From Ectobacillus funiculus (lineage in GTDB: Bacteria > Bacillota > Bacilli > Bacillales > Bacillaceae_G), in contig NZ_SCFM01000002.1 in NCBI RefSeq assembly GCF_004138295.1, positions 62,001 through 126,000 of the forward strand: DNA of 64,000 bases, read 5' to 3'. Below the pieces are notes generated by a model. That model had not been told where the DNA came from. It saw nothing but the letters and a program-made list of their open reading frames with translations, and did no database searches. Both the position numbers and the translations under genes were made by a program. This document shows positions 26,734 to 35,932 of the stretch, in pieces (position 1 is the stretch's first letter; the number at the start of each line of letters is the position of its first letter).

Positions 26734-27909
26734 TTAATAACCAATCTCCTGCTTTTCAGCTGATATGTATGCTTTTTCCAGAGTTTCTTTTATAATATTA
26801 ACTCCATTTTCTAGTTCTTCTTTTGATACGGTAAGAGGGGGGAGTAGCCGAATGACCTTTTCTCCTGCTGGCAATACGATAAGCCCCTTATTCCGAAGCT
26901 CACTTAATAGTGCCGTTACGGGAACCTTACATTCGATTCCAGCCATCAATCCAATACCTCTTATATCCTGGATAATGCTTAAGTGTTTTAGATTATTTAG
27001 TAGTTTCTTAAAGAGAAACTCACTTTTATCAACAACCTCATCTAAAAACTCTTTTTTAAAAATGGTATCCATCGTAGCGATAGCAGCGGCTATCGAGACT
27101 GGATTTCCCCCGAAGGTCGAGCCGTGACTTCCCGGACCAAAATATTCCTTAAGTTTTTCTTTCCCAATTACAGCACCGATAGGAAATCCGTTTCCTAAAC
27201 CTTTTGCAGATGTTATAAGATCTGGATTTAGGTCAAAATGTTGGAAGGCAAAAGGTTTACCTGTTCGGCCAATACCTGTTTGGATTTCATCAATGATGAA
27301 AAGTGCACCATGCTGTTTACAAAGCTCCTGAACACCCTGTAAAAAATTCTTATTCCCAACATGAATTCCACCTTCACCCTGTACAGCCTCAATCATAACT
27401 GCGGCAATATCATTTCCTATTTCACTCTTAACGGTTTGGATATCATTATATGAAACATATACAAATGTTTCGAGCATTGGCCCAAATCCATGCTTTATTT
27501 TATCTTGTCCTGTTGCTGACATCGTCGCAAAGGTTCGGCCGTGAAAGGAATTTTTAAAGGTGATGATTTTCGTTTTTCCTGTTGCTTTACGTGCCAGCTT
27601 AATGGCTGCTTCGTTTGCTTCTGCGCCGCTATTGGCAAAGAAAACTCGATTCAGCCCGGCCGCTTCTGCAAGCATTTTTGCGGTTGTCTCTTGGATTTCA
27701 CTTTGGAATAGGTTCGATACGTGCCAATATTGATTGAGCTGCTTAAGTACCGCCTCCTCTACTTTTTTCGGGCGGTGTCCAAGATTACAGACCCCGATTC
27801 CTGAAGTAAAATCAAGATATTTTTTTCCATTCTTATCTGTCAGCGTACTGCCGCTCGCGGATTCAGGTTCAATCTCCCAGCGTGCATAGGTTGGAAATAA
27901 GTAATTCAA
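26734..27909 (-). CDS. argD: Acetylornithine aminotransferase
   Basis: A 391-aa class III PLP aminotransferase converting N-acetylglutamate semialdehyde to N-acetylornithine. Motifs are FANSGAEANEAAIKLAR, the NSFHGRTFATMSATGQ loop, FIIDEIQTGIGRTGK and the PLP lysine in SAKGLGNGFPIGAVIG near residue 245. It starts with TTG, whose last bases overlap the argB stop (TTGA). It is the last gene of the operon and precedes a strong terminator. A role in lysine or succinyl-ornithine metabolism cannot be excluded, but the gene order supports ArgD. Confidence 0.92.
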   Translation of the reverse strand: MNYLFPTYARWEIEPESASGSTLTDKNGKKYLDFTSGIGVCNLGHRPKKVEEAVLKQLNQYWHVSNLFQSEIQETTAKMLAEAAGLNRVFFANSGAEANEAAIKLARKATGKTKIITFKNSFHGRTFATMSATGQDKIKHGFGPMLETFVYVSYNDIQTVKSEIGNDIAAVMIEAVQGEGGIHVGNKNFLQGVQELCKQHGALFIIDEIQTGIGRTGKPFAFQHFDLNPDLITSAKGLGNGFPIGAVIGKEKLKEYFGPGSHGSTFGGNPVSIAAAIATMDTIFKKEFLDEVVDKSEFLFKKLLNNLKHLSIIQDIRGIGLMAGIECKVPVTALLSELRNKGLIVLPAGEKVIRLLPPLTVSKEELENGVNIIKETLEKAYISAEKQEIGY

Positions 27910-28679
27910 TTTGTGATCGGCTCCTTATGATAAATTCTCGTACCGTTCCATTTGCCATTTTCAAAAAATGTCTTTTGACCGGAAACAATCATGACGCTTT
28001 CGACGCCTTTTTCCACAGCATTAAGCGCTGATTGAACTTTCGGAATCATCCCGCCGCTAATTTCACCATTTGCAATATAGGTATTGACCTCTTGTTTTGA
28101 AAGGTTTCTGGCGAGCGATCCCTCAATGAATACTCCATCAACATTGGTAACAAATAGGCATTGTTCTGCATGAAGGGCATTAGCCACTTCTGCTGCCGCA
28201 TAATCTGCATTAATATTAATTTTTTCGCCGTTTTTAGTAATTCCTATCGGGGTAATGACAGGAATATAATTTCCATTAACGACAAGTTCTAAAAATTCTG
28301 TATTCACCTTGCTGATTTCTCCAACAAAGCCAAGCTCTTCACGGTTTAAATAATCAGCTTGTAAACAATCCCCATCGCTTCCATTTATCCCAATTGCGGA
28401 AAATTGGTGCTGCTGAAGTATTGCCACAAGCTTTCTGTTAGTCTGGCCTGATAGAATCATTTCAGCAATTTTTAGCGTTTGTTCATCTGTTTTACGAAGT
28501 CCGTTTACATATTGTGGTTTCAAATTAAACAATTCTAGCATTTCATTAATATCGGGACCACCGCCATGGACAAAGACCAGTTTATAACCTTGCTTTTTCA
28601 GTTCGGAAAGACTTGTAAAAAAAGCGGATGTTAATTCGTCTATAATACTGCCGCCGCATTTGATAACGATATATTTCAT
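27906..28679 (-). CDS. argB: Acetylglutamate kinase
   Basis: A 257-aa amino acid kinase that phosphorylates N-acetylglutamate. VIKCGGSIIDE at residues 5-15 holds the catalytic Lys, HGGGPDINEML at about 39-49 the substrate loop, and NADYAAAEVANAL near 165-177 the metal/ATP segment. There is no N-terminal extension typical of the arginine-inhibited hexameric form, so it is the short type like the E. coli enzyme. It overlaps argD and lies 17 bp after argJ. Confidence 0.94.
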   Translation of the reverse strand: MKYIVIKCGGSIIDELTSAFFTSLSELKKQGYKLVFVHGGGPDINEMLELFNLKPQYVNGLRKTDEQTLKIAEMILSGQTNRKLVAILQQHQFSAIGINGSDGDCLQADYLNREELGFVGEISKVNTEFLELVVNGNYIPVITPIGITKNGEKININADYAAAEVANALHAEQCLFVTNVDGVFIEGSLARNLSKQEVNTYIANGEISGGMIPKVQSALNAVEKGVESVMIVSGQKTFFENGKWNGTRIYHKEPITN

Positions 28680-28696
28680 CCTATTTTCACCGACCC

Positions 28697-29926
28697 TTAC
28701 GTGCGATAGCTGGCATTGATTTTGATATAGTCATAAGATAGGTCACAGCCCCATGCCTTACCAGCTCCATTGCCCACGTGCAAATCAACTAAAATCGTAA
28801 TAAAGGGCTGATTTAAATACTCCCGTGCTTCATCCTCTGAAAAGAAACATGGTACACTATTTTCAAGCATCTTAATATCACCGAGGGTAATATCGACTGT
28901 ATTAGGGTTAATCACCGCTTTTGTCTGCCCAATCGCGCCGATGATTCGTCCCCAGTTGGCATCGGCACCAAATATGGCGGTTTTCACTAAATTTGACCCA
29001 ACAATTTGTTTAGCAATGAATCTTGCTTCCTCATGATCCTTTGCTCCTAGTACATTCACCTCAACTAACTTTGTAGCTCCCTCGCCATCCATAGCAATTT
29101 GCTTTGCTAAATTTTCACAAGCTTTTGTTAAAAGCTCAATAAATGTTGCCCATTCTGGATGCTCTGGAGTTAACGGATTATTCTCTGCCAGGCCATTTGC
29201 CATAACAAGAACCATATCGTTTGTAGAGGTATCTCCATCTACGGTAATTTGATTAAAAGTATTATTAGTTACACTCTTTAAGGCCGTCGATAAATTCTCA
29301 GAAGAGATGGCTACATCTGTTGTTAAGAAGCCAAGCATGGTAGCCATGTTTGGATGAATCATTCCTGATCCTTTTGCCGCTCCCCCAATCGTAATGGTTT
29401 TGCCGTCGATGACGGTTGAGTATCCACAGCTTTTCATCACAATATCGGTAGTCAGGATAGCAGTTTGAAAATCAACTGCATCACTGTCTAAATTGCCTGG
29501 TGATAATGATTGAATGCCATTTGCGATTTTATCCATATCTAAATATTTACCAATAACACCTGTCGATGCGACGGCCACATAATTTTCCTTAATATTAAAT
29601 TTAACAGCTGTTAAGGAGCGCATTTTTAGTGCATCCTTGTATCCTCTTTCTCCGGTGCAAGCATTGGCGCAGGCACTGTTTGCAACAACAGCCTGTAAGA
29701 GACCTTCACTCGCTATGCTTTCTTGAGTTACTTTTAAAGGAGCTGCTTGGAATTGGTTTGTAGTATAAACTGCTGCAGATGAAGCCGGGATTGCACTAAT
29801 AATGACCCCTAAGTCCTTTCTAGCATAGCGGAGGCCAGCATGTGCCCCTGTTGTTGTAAATCCTTGTGGTGATAATATATTCCCATTTTCAATTTCAACA
29901 ATTTTATCCTTTAACAATAGTTGCAT
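28697..29926 (-). CDS. argJ: Bifunctional ornithine acetyltransferase / N-acetylglutamate synthase
   Basis: A 409-aa self-cleaving Ntn-like enzyme that transfers acetyl from N-acetylornithine to glutamate, releasing ornithine. The cleavage context GSGMIHPNMA-TMLGFLTTD (about residues 187-205) has the nucleophilic Thr after Ala. It also has the N-terminal GFTTTGAHAGLRYARKDLGVI block, the VANSACANACTGERG oxyanion segment and the C-terminal end KINASYRT. Presence of argJ means the pathway recycles acetyl groups and can produce free ornithine without argE. Confidence 0.95.
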   Translation of the reverse strand: MQLLLKDKIVEIENGNILSPQGFTTTGAHAGLRYARKDLGVIISAIPASSAAVYTTNQFQAAPLKVTQESIASEGLLQAVVANSACANACTGERGYKDALKMRSLTAVKFNIKENYVAVASTGVIGKYLDMDKIANGIQSLSPGNLDSDAVDFQTAILTTDIVMKSCGYSTVIDGKTITIGGAAKGSGMIHPNMATMLGFLTTDVAISSENLSTALKSVTNNTFNQITVDGDTSTNDMVLVMANGLAENNPLTPEHPEWATFIELLTKACENLAKQIAMDGEGATKLVEVNVLGAKDHEEARFIAKQIVGSNLVKTAIFGADANWGRIIGAIGQTKAVINPNTVDITLGDIKMLENSVPCFFSEDEAREYLNQPFITILVDLHVGNGAGKAWGCDLSYDYIKINASYRT

Positions 29927-29938
29927 TCCAAATCCTCC

Positions 29939-30973
29939 TTAAGGGTACAAGGGAATAAATTCTAATCCCGTTTTCTCATTTAATCCATTCATTAAATTGG
30001 CATTTTGAACCGCCTGACCAGCAGCACCTTTCATGAGATTATCGATTACTGAAACGATTGTTAACCTGCCTGTTCTTTCATCAACATGTAAACCAATATC
30101 ACAATAATTTGAGCCTGATACTTCCTTTACAGATGGGAAATTACCTTTCTGCCTTATCCTCACAAACGGACTTTTCAAATACTGTTCATTATATAATTCA
30201 ATAAGTCTATCAGTATTAATATTTTCTGTAAGCTTTATATATATGGTAGCCATTATTCCTCTTGTAATTGGCAGCAAATGTGTATTGAAAGTAATAGGTG
30301 AAACTGCCGCATTCCAAAGGTTCAATTGCTGTTGAATTTCAGGAATATGCTGATGTTCATTCACCTTATATATTTGGAAATTTTCATTAATTTCCGAGAA
30401 TAGCAAGTTTTTAGAAATAGATCTTCCAGCTCCGGAAGCACCAGATTTTGCGTCAACTATAATCATATCTGGGTCAATCAGTTTCTCCTTTATTACTGGT
30501 GCAAGGCCCAATAGCGTGGCTGTGGGGTAACAGCCAGGATTAGCGATTAATTTAGCATCGATAATTTTTTCTTTATTCCATTCACTTAACCCATAAACAG
30601 CTTTTTCCAATAAACTGCTTTTAACGGGTTCATGCTTATACCATTTCCTATACATTTTTCCATCGGTAAGCCGCAGGTCACCGGATAAGTCGATAATTTG
30701 AATACCTGTCTCCGCGAAGTCCGGAACAAGCTTACTAGATACCCCTGATGGGGCGGCAATAAAAACGATATCTGAATGCTTTGCTATTTTTCCAGCATCT
30801 ATATGCTCAAGTTTTAAGCTTGTAATTCCGTTCAGATGTGGAAACTCTTCATATAACGGAAGCTCATCCCTTGTCGTATGCACTGATTGTATCCTAAATA
30901 CAGGATGATGATGTAATATACGAAAAAGTTCACCACCGCCATATCCAGTAGTGCCAATTATCGATACTTTCAT
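29939..30973 (-). CDS. argC: N-acetyl-gamma-glutamyl-phosphate reductase
   Basis: A 344-aa NADPH-dependent reductase. The nucleotide-binding loop IIGTTGYGGGELFRIL is at residues 5-20 and the catalytic Cys lies in LIANPGCYPTATLLGL near residue 148; KSGASGAGR and the NEHQHIPEI segment follow. GGGAGG lies 6 nt before the ATG. A 55-bp gap separates it from the large protein B gene upstream, so it is probably transcribed from the promoter above the ATP-grasp gene. Confidence 0.95.
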   Translation of the reverse strand: MKVSIIGTTGYGGGELFRILHHHPVFRIQSVHTTRDELPLYEEFPHLNGITSLKLEHIDAGKIAKHSDIVFIAAPSGVSSKLVPDFAETGIQIIDLSGDLRLTDGKMYRKWYKHEPVKSSLLEKAVYGLSEWNKEKIIDAKLIANPGCYPTATLLGLAPVIKEKLIDPDMIIVDAKSGASGAGRSISKNLLFSEINENFQIYKVNEHQHIPEIQQQLNLWNAAVSPITFNTHLLPITRGIMATIYIKLTENINTDRLIELYNEQYLKSPFVRIRQKGNFPSVKEVSGSNYCDIGLHVDERTGRLTIVSVIDNLMKGAAGQAVQNANLMNGLNEKTGLEFIPLYP

Positions 30974-31028
30974 GAAAATCCTCCCACGAGACAGTATTTA
31001 TAAAGGTTTAAGTTTTCTTACGTTTTGC

Positions 31029-33023
31029 TTATGCCCATATATAATTTTTGCCCCAGCTTTCTTTTGCCAGTGTTTCCACTTCTTCAACAAGACTGTCTTC
31101 AACCATATAGGTATCACCTTGTTCGAATGGATTATAGTGGTATGCATACATTCTTGATACAAATTCGTGGAATGGAAGGGATGCTTCTCCTTCAAATTCA
31201 CCAAATCCTGAAACACTTGCAATGATGCCTTGCCCCCAATTCTGACCGCTGTCGTTGTTAGGATTGTAAAAATAAATTCGGACATTTCCGTTCTGATCCT
31301 TTTTAATTCGTTGAATGGACACAGCATGAAGGCCGAGCAGCTCCCCATGAACGTTTGTGATGAAAATACCAACGGGATTCGGATAAATCAATTCAAATCC
31401 TTCATTATAATCAGGATGGTGAGTGGCATAGAATAACTTAACAAATGCAGAGTAGTTGGTAACCTTCAGTGTCATTTGATCAATCGCATTGATAAAGCCC
31501 TTTGGAATCCATGCACCGTAAAATTCCGGGTTTACCCACTTATGTCCGTCCTCTCCGCGAAGCAGCGTTCTTTTCATCATTTCGTTATATATTTTGTCAA
31601 GGTGTGGTACAAGAACAATAGATATCAGATCCAAATCCTGATCGATTGCATTGGCTACTCCTCCAATAAGGAGGCTTGAGTGAATGGTCTCTCCTTCAAA
31701 TGTCATATCAATATCATTGTCACGGGCTGCCCGGGCAATATATTCCAACAGTTGACCGATTCCATGCTGAGCCCAGAGGGAAATGGCTCTTGCAGATTGG
31801 CAAGTTGGATTGTTCCCTTGTCCCATACCAAGGGGCTGACCAAGAACACTCACAACACCGGCAATAAGAAGACCGTTTAGGCTAATCGCACTTTGTTCAT
31901 CCTTAAACTTTGTAAGTGTTTGCCGTACTTGAGCATGAATAGGGAGATCAAACAGACGGCGGATGGCAGGAAGTACATGCTCCTGTGTAAGCACTCCCCG
32001 ATCAAGCATACTTGCAAGTCCGTATACAGCTTGTCGTGTTTCAGGATAAATAGAAATCTGGATAATGTCATGAATCAGTTGTTGATTGGCATTAAAACAA
32101 GACATCCCTGTTTTTGATAAATCAAGGGCTGCCTGGATTTTATCAGGGCTTTTCCGGTTAAGGAACCGAAGAAGAACGGCATGATAGGGTGATACAAGAC
32201 CTATTTCCCTCATCGATTTTGCGAAAATTACAGCCTCTGACTCAAGATCATCTTCATTGGCATTTTCTAGTCTGAGTCTATATTCTCTTTGATCTGCCAC
32301 ATCCTTGCTTAAAGGCGTTGGAGCATTTGCAGCATGTATAAATTTTTCAAGAGCTTCTTTCGTTTCTTCATCAATATTGCTTTTAATTAATTGTTTAGAA
32401 AGGTTGATCATGTTTAAAATCCGGCCGGTCATAATAGGACGCTGAACAGACAGGCGTTCTAATTCCTGAACAATTTGATTAGCGATTGCTCTAAAGGAAA
32501 GCTGCTGACCTAGATAACGGAACAAGCTTTGAGCCCGAACCATATGATCCTCCAATTGAATCCGTCCTTCTTCTGTTTCCGGTGTAAACAAAAGATCGAG
32601 ATTGAGGGCCATGACTTCATTTAAAAAGGCATTTGCTTCTTGTTGACTCAAGCCCTCATGTATGTAATTTCCTTTCGCAATCGCAAGCATTCTCATTTCA
32701 CTTAACAATTCGATAATGGAATTGACACCTTGTTTAGACCTTAATGAACCGCCAACGAATGGAGGCTGCATTTTAGTTGGATCTTCCCATTGACCTCCAA
32801 GGAAAACACCAGCCTGGTCAAACCGATGGGCATTTTCATAGATAATATTCATTCCATCGTCGGAGTAAGAAAGCTCAACCGCTAATTGGAATACGTCTGT
32901 TTGATACAAGCTTTTTGCGAATGGTTTAGCCTGCTCAAGCTTAGTCAAAGCATCTTCAAATTTGCCTTTTAAGGCTGCTGTTTGTTTATCCAGTCTTTTT
33001 CTCTTTTTTGTTATTGTACTCAT
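31029..33023 (-). CDS. Large protein B of unrecognised family with papain-like Q-C-H-N signature
   Basis: A 664-aa paralogue of the protein at 24510-26342. The shared N-terminal helical half includes AHRFDQAGVFLGGQWE, MLAIAKGNYIHEGLS and LSVQRPIMTGRIL. The C-terminal half has LGQPLGMGQGNNPTCQSAR with Gln402 and Cys408 (papain-like spacing of six), LGLHAVSIQRI with His566 and YFYNPNNDSGQNWG with Asn587. His-to-Asn spacing is 21 residues in both paralogues. It carries an extra 50-residue C-terminus. No signal peptide or membrane helix is seen, so the enzyme is likely cytoplasmic. It is second in the operon, 18 bp after the ATP-grasp gene and before argC, so it probably acts on an intermediate of this pathway (inference). 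It could be catalytic or a substrate-binding relic of the papain fold. Confidence 0.78.
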   Translation of the reverse strand: MSTITKKRKRLDKQTAALKGKFEDALTKLEQAKPFAKSLYQTDVFQLAVELSYSDDGMNIIYENAHRFDQAGVFLGGQWEDPTKMQPPFVGGSLRSKQGVNSIIELLSEMRMLAIAKGNYIHEGLSQQEANAFLNEVMALNLDLLFTPETEEGRIQLEDHMVRAQSLFRYLGQQLSFRAIANQIVQELERLSVQRPIMTGRILNMINLSKQLIKSNIDEETKEALEKFIHAANAPTPLSKDVADQREYRLRLENANEDDLESEAVIFAKSMREIGLVSPYHAVLLRFLNRKSPDKIQAALDLSKTGMSCFNANQQLIHDIIQISIYPETRQAVYGLASMLDRGVLTQEHVLPAIRRLFDLPIHAQVRQTLTKFKDEQSAISLNGLLIAGVVSVLGQPLGMGQGNNPTCQSARAISLWAQHGIGQLLEYIARAARDNDIDMTFEGETIHSSLLIGGVANAIDQDLDLISIVLVPHLDKIYNEMMKRTLLRGEDGHKWVNPEFYGAWIPKGFINAIDQMTLKVTNYSAFVKLFYATHHPDYNEGFELIYPNPVGIFITNVHGELLGLHAVSIQRIKKDQNGNVRIYFYNPNNDSGQNWGQGIIASVSGFGEFEGEASLPFHEFVSRMYAYHYNPFEQGDTYMVEDSLVEEVETLAKESWGKNYIWA

Positions 33024-33041
33024 CCTTTTATTCGCTCCTTG

Positions 33042-34262
33042 TTATTGGTAGAAATTGTATTTTTCGTAATCTATCAAAAGGGATCTCATTTCATCAGCAT
33101 CGTTTCCAAAAAAGAAAATGGTTCCATAATGATTCCCAAATCCTACCCGTTCTGCCACTTTGGAAGTAACAGGAATAAACATATTATGTTTTACAAAATA
33201 AGGATGGCTCTTGAGCTTATTAGGTATATTCAGCTTTTCAACGATTTTTACATTAGGATAGACCATGAGATTACCAGAATGCCCTTTTGCGGATATCACT
33301 TCCTCAGGGAAAAATGCCTCAATTTCTTCTTCGGTAGTATCTGGGTCACAGCAAAGCACTTGGCCTTGATAAGGGCTGAACCCATATGCATTTTCAATAT
33401 GTTCAAAAATATGACCGCCAGGAATACGATTCGCTACCTCGCCAAAACTTAATGTCCCATCTTGAGTGATGAAAAACTCGGGGTGAATGATGCCATATTT
33501 GACTCCAAAGGCATCCACAAGTTTCTCAATAGCTTCCCTGATTTGTGGTCTCCATTTTTCAAGTGAAGGGGAAGCAGGTACGAAGTTAGAATGACCTAAC
33601 TTTACATATTCAGTAATATTTAGGAACCTTACTTTTCCATTATGGATAAAGGCCTCACAAGAGAATTCTTGACCTTCCAGGTGGCTTTCCATTAGTAAAG
33701 GGAATTCTGAATCGTCAATTTGGTCAATCTCTTCCGGTTTTCGAATCATGTAATGTCCGACTGTGCCTGCTTTATCGAATGGTTTAACATGAATAGGAGC
33801 ATAGTCATCCTCATTTATATTACATAGTGCCTCATTGATTCTTTTTAAGAAATAATGGATATCTTCCTTGTTGTTTGCTTCTTCAAAGACTCCGACACGG
33901 ATACCTGCCAATTGTGCTCTACGCTTCATCAAGCCTTTGTCTCGAAGCAGCAAAGATTTATGGAAAATGCATGGGTTATTCCAGAGCCTTGCATTCATGG
34001 CAGCAGCCCACTCGACGGTTTCTTCGTAGATTGGTACAGCCACTTTTGTATTAAGATCCTTTAATTTTTCATAGAGTTCACCCGACCGCTCCTCTAAATG
34101 GTTGAATACCCATGGGACAAATTGGATACCGTGGGTGTCAGCAAAACTTTGAAATTCAGGCGGACCAACAACAACATATGGTCGATCCATTTTGTCAATT
34201 GCTTCGATTGCGTTCAGGCTCCAGCCCAACAACGCCGTTATTTTACCCTTGTTCTGTTTCAT
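33042..34262 (-). CDS. ATP-grasp ligase (L-amino-acid-ligase-like)
   Basis: A 406-aa ATP-grasp enzyme. The N-terminal pre-ATP-grasp lobe (residues 1-95) begins KITALLGWSLNAIEAI. Central ATP-binding residues include the Lys in HVKPFDKAGT (about 160), the acidic pair in LLMESHLEGQEFSCEAFI (192-206), and the Mg/ATP loop HPEFFITQDGTLSFGEVANR (about 260-279), followed by IPGGHIFEHIENAYG. This IP/LGGH ending resembles L-amino acid ligases and carnosine-synthase-like enzymes that form amide bonds from a carboxylate and an amine. As first gene of an operon with argCJBD it may join ornithine or an acetylated relative to another amino acid. The start has GGGAGAG 8 nt upstream. Confidence 0.86.
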   Translation of the reverse strand: MKQNKGKITALLGWSLNAIEAIDKMDRPYVVVGPPEFQSFADTHGIQFVPWVFNHLEERSGELYEKLKDLNTKVAVPIYEETVEWAAAMNARLWNNPCIFHKSLLLRDKGLMKRRAQLAGIRVGVFEEANNKEDIHYFLKRINEALCNINEDDYAPIHVKPFDKAGTVGHYMIRKPEEIDQIDDSEFPLLMESHLEGQEFSCEAFIHNGKVRFLNITEYVKLGHSNFVPASPSLEKWRPQIREAIEKLVDAFGVKYGIIHPEFFITQDGTLSFGEVANRIPGGHIFEHIENAYGFSPYQGQVLCCDPDTTEEEIEAFFPEEVISAKGHSGNLMVYPNVKIVEKLNIPNKLKSHPYFVKHNMFIPVTSKVAERVGFGNHYGTIFFFGNDADEMRSLLIDYEKYNFYQ

Positions 34263-34374
34263 CTGAATAACTCTCCCTATTTATCAATATGGACTAGATC
34301 CTAACAGCCCCTATTTTAGCAAAAAAAATAATTTGAATTTTCGGATTTACAAAAAAAGTAAGAATACTTAAAAA

Positions 34375-34407
34375 TTAGTTAATAAATAATTTACATTTAT
34401 TAACTAA
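34375..34407. promoter_or_regulatory. 13-bp perfect inverted repeat, candidate operator
   Basis: TTAGTTAATAAAT (34375-34387), 7-bp spacer, ATTTATTAACTAA (34395-34407). It lies in the 166-bp divergent region between the ATP-grasp operon and the GNAT gene, 22 bp before the first GNAT ATG. Length and symmetry suit a dimeric helix-turn-helix repressor. No regulator gene is adjacent. Confidence 0.7.
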
Positions 34408-34470
34408 AATGGGGGGAGACATCAAAAGATGTTAAAATATCAAAAAAAAATTCAGGCAGAGGGGTATTGT

Positions 34471-35028
34471 ATGAGCGATTGGTATACTAGATTGACTGAG
34501 TATTTTCCAGAAAAGGAAATGAAATCAAAAAAACATTTTGAAATACTTTTTCAAGAAAAAAAAGGAATGTATCAATTGCTGGAAGGCCCAGATTACGTAC
34601 TTGTATATTTTGAACAGTCTGATTATATCTTCATTGACTTTATTCTAGTAGGCGGGGGAAGTCGTGGAAAAGGGATAGGCAGCATGGTCCTTGACCATTT
34701 GAAAAAAGAGGGGAAAGCAATCATATTGGAGGTTGAGCCAGCTACCGTTAAAGATCCTGACTCAGAAAAAAGAATACGATTTTACGAAATGAATGATTTC
34801 TTAAAGATGAATTCTATTCAATACGAAAGAATCCATATGGTTACAAACGAGCTAAATAAAATGGACATTTTTTGCTGGTCACCAGTACATAGAACGGAAC
34901 AATGGGTGTATGACAAAATGAAAGCTGTATATGATGAGGTACATGCTTTTAAAGCGAGAGAATTGTATGGGCGCAATCCCCAGCCTGTATCAGATGTCCT
35001 TTGGATGAGAGAATTAATATATAGTTAA
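34471..35028 (+). CDS. GNAT-family N-acetyltransferase
   Basis: A 185-aa acetyltransferase when started at ATG 34471, preceded by GAGGGG 7 nt away. An upstream ATG at 34429 with a GGGGGGAG site would add 14 residues and cannot be excluded. The start MSDWYTRLTEYFPEKEMKS resembles a Bacillus GNAT group. Acetyl-CoA binding motif A is VGGGSRGKGIGSMVLDHLK near residue 77. Further conserved pieces are AIILEVEPAT, KRIRFYEMNDF and WSPVHRTEQWVYDKM. It is divergent from the ATP-grasp operon and shares its control region, so acetylation of the cluster product is plausible but unproven. Confidence 0.85.
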   Translation: MSDWYTRLTEYFPEKEMKSKKHFEILFQEKKGMYQLLEGPDYVLVYFEQSDYIFIDFILVGGGSRGKGIGSMVLDHLKKEGKAIILEVEPATVKDPDSEKRIRFYEMNDFLKMNSIQYERIHMVTNELNKMDIFCWSPVHRTEQWVYDKMKAVYDEVHAFKARELYGRNPQPVSDVLWMRELIYS

Positions 35029-35047
35029 GCTTAGATCATTGAGAATA

Positions 35048-35081
35048 ATGTTTCACCGGTAGACTCGTTACGGTGAAACAT
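35048..35081 (+). terminator. Hairpin after the GNAT gene
   Basis: ATGTTTCACCG (35048-35058) pairs with CGGTGAAACAT (35071-35081), 11 bp with a 12-nt loop. No U tract follows, so it may stabilise rather than terminate the transcript. Confidence 0.55.
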
Positions 35082-35708
35082 ATCACAAGGGAATAAAATT
35101 TTGATCTTCATGCTAAAGGAGTGGATAGGCTATGCAGAAATCTGTTTTAAAAGGATGTTTATTAGATATTTATTATGTGAGGGCTTAAATCAACTTGCAT
35201 AATTGGATATGATTTACTTATAAAAAAATCTTCAGGTTATCTTTCCTGTCAAGGATGGTAAGCAGAACGTTTTTTACCTCGCTCTGATATAAACTTTCTA
35301 AACTGGAAACAACACAGTGTTCGTCCTGATGAATTTGTTTTAATTCCGTGAAATTATTTTACCTTCCTTAATAATCGTCCTTGGCAAATCGAAAGGCTCT
35401 GTTTCCAGTTAGAAGGATGCAGGTGTAAGCGGTTCGTATTTTGGATCCCAAAAAACGAAATTTTTCCATCTGCTTCCTAAACCGCTAAGGTTACTTTCTT
35501 CACATTTTCTACTTTTTCCTCCCGTAATTCTTCTATAAAACATCAATGCTTTTTTAATCCTTTGTATTAGAGTTACCGTTTGGAAAAATATGATAAGAAA
35601 ACTTACTTTCTAAAACATAACGATTATTATATTTGATTGTACTAGTTCCTAAAAATTAAACTTTCAACATAGCTTACCAATGTGTTCAATAGAAATTGAT
35701 ACTCTTTC
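35082..35708. other. Non-coding stretch with relic sequence
   Basis: About 630 bp with no supportable gene. An 18-codon ORF at 35132 (starts MQKSVLKG) has AAGGAG upstream but nothing else in its favour. The rest looks like decayed sequence leading into two dispersed repeat copies. Confidence 0.4.
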
Positions 35709-35870
35709 TTGGAATAACAGAGGTTAGTTTTCATGGATGTTGTAGCCCTTGGGAACAGTAGGATAAGAAAGTGGGAAAATACGGGAAATTATATTGATTT
35801 ATACCTATTACCCGAACAGATGTTGACATGTTGAATGAGTAACATTGGAGTAAGGGAATGGCTAAGCATA
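35709..35870 (+). repeat. Dispersed repeat, copy R3
   Basis: Begins GGAATAACAGAGGTTAGTTT and ends with ACCTATTACCCGAACAGATG and a TTGAATGAGTAACATTGG tail. It shares both its front and core with R4 and its core with R1, R2 and R5. In the frame of R2 it reads IPITRTDVDMLNE followed by a stop. Confidence 0.75.
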
Positions 35871-35932
35871 GGACTAGTAAAGGTACCTTATGCTTAGCTT
35901 TTTCATTTTTGGGGGATTAGCAGCGTAGTTTT

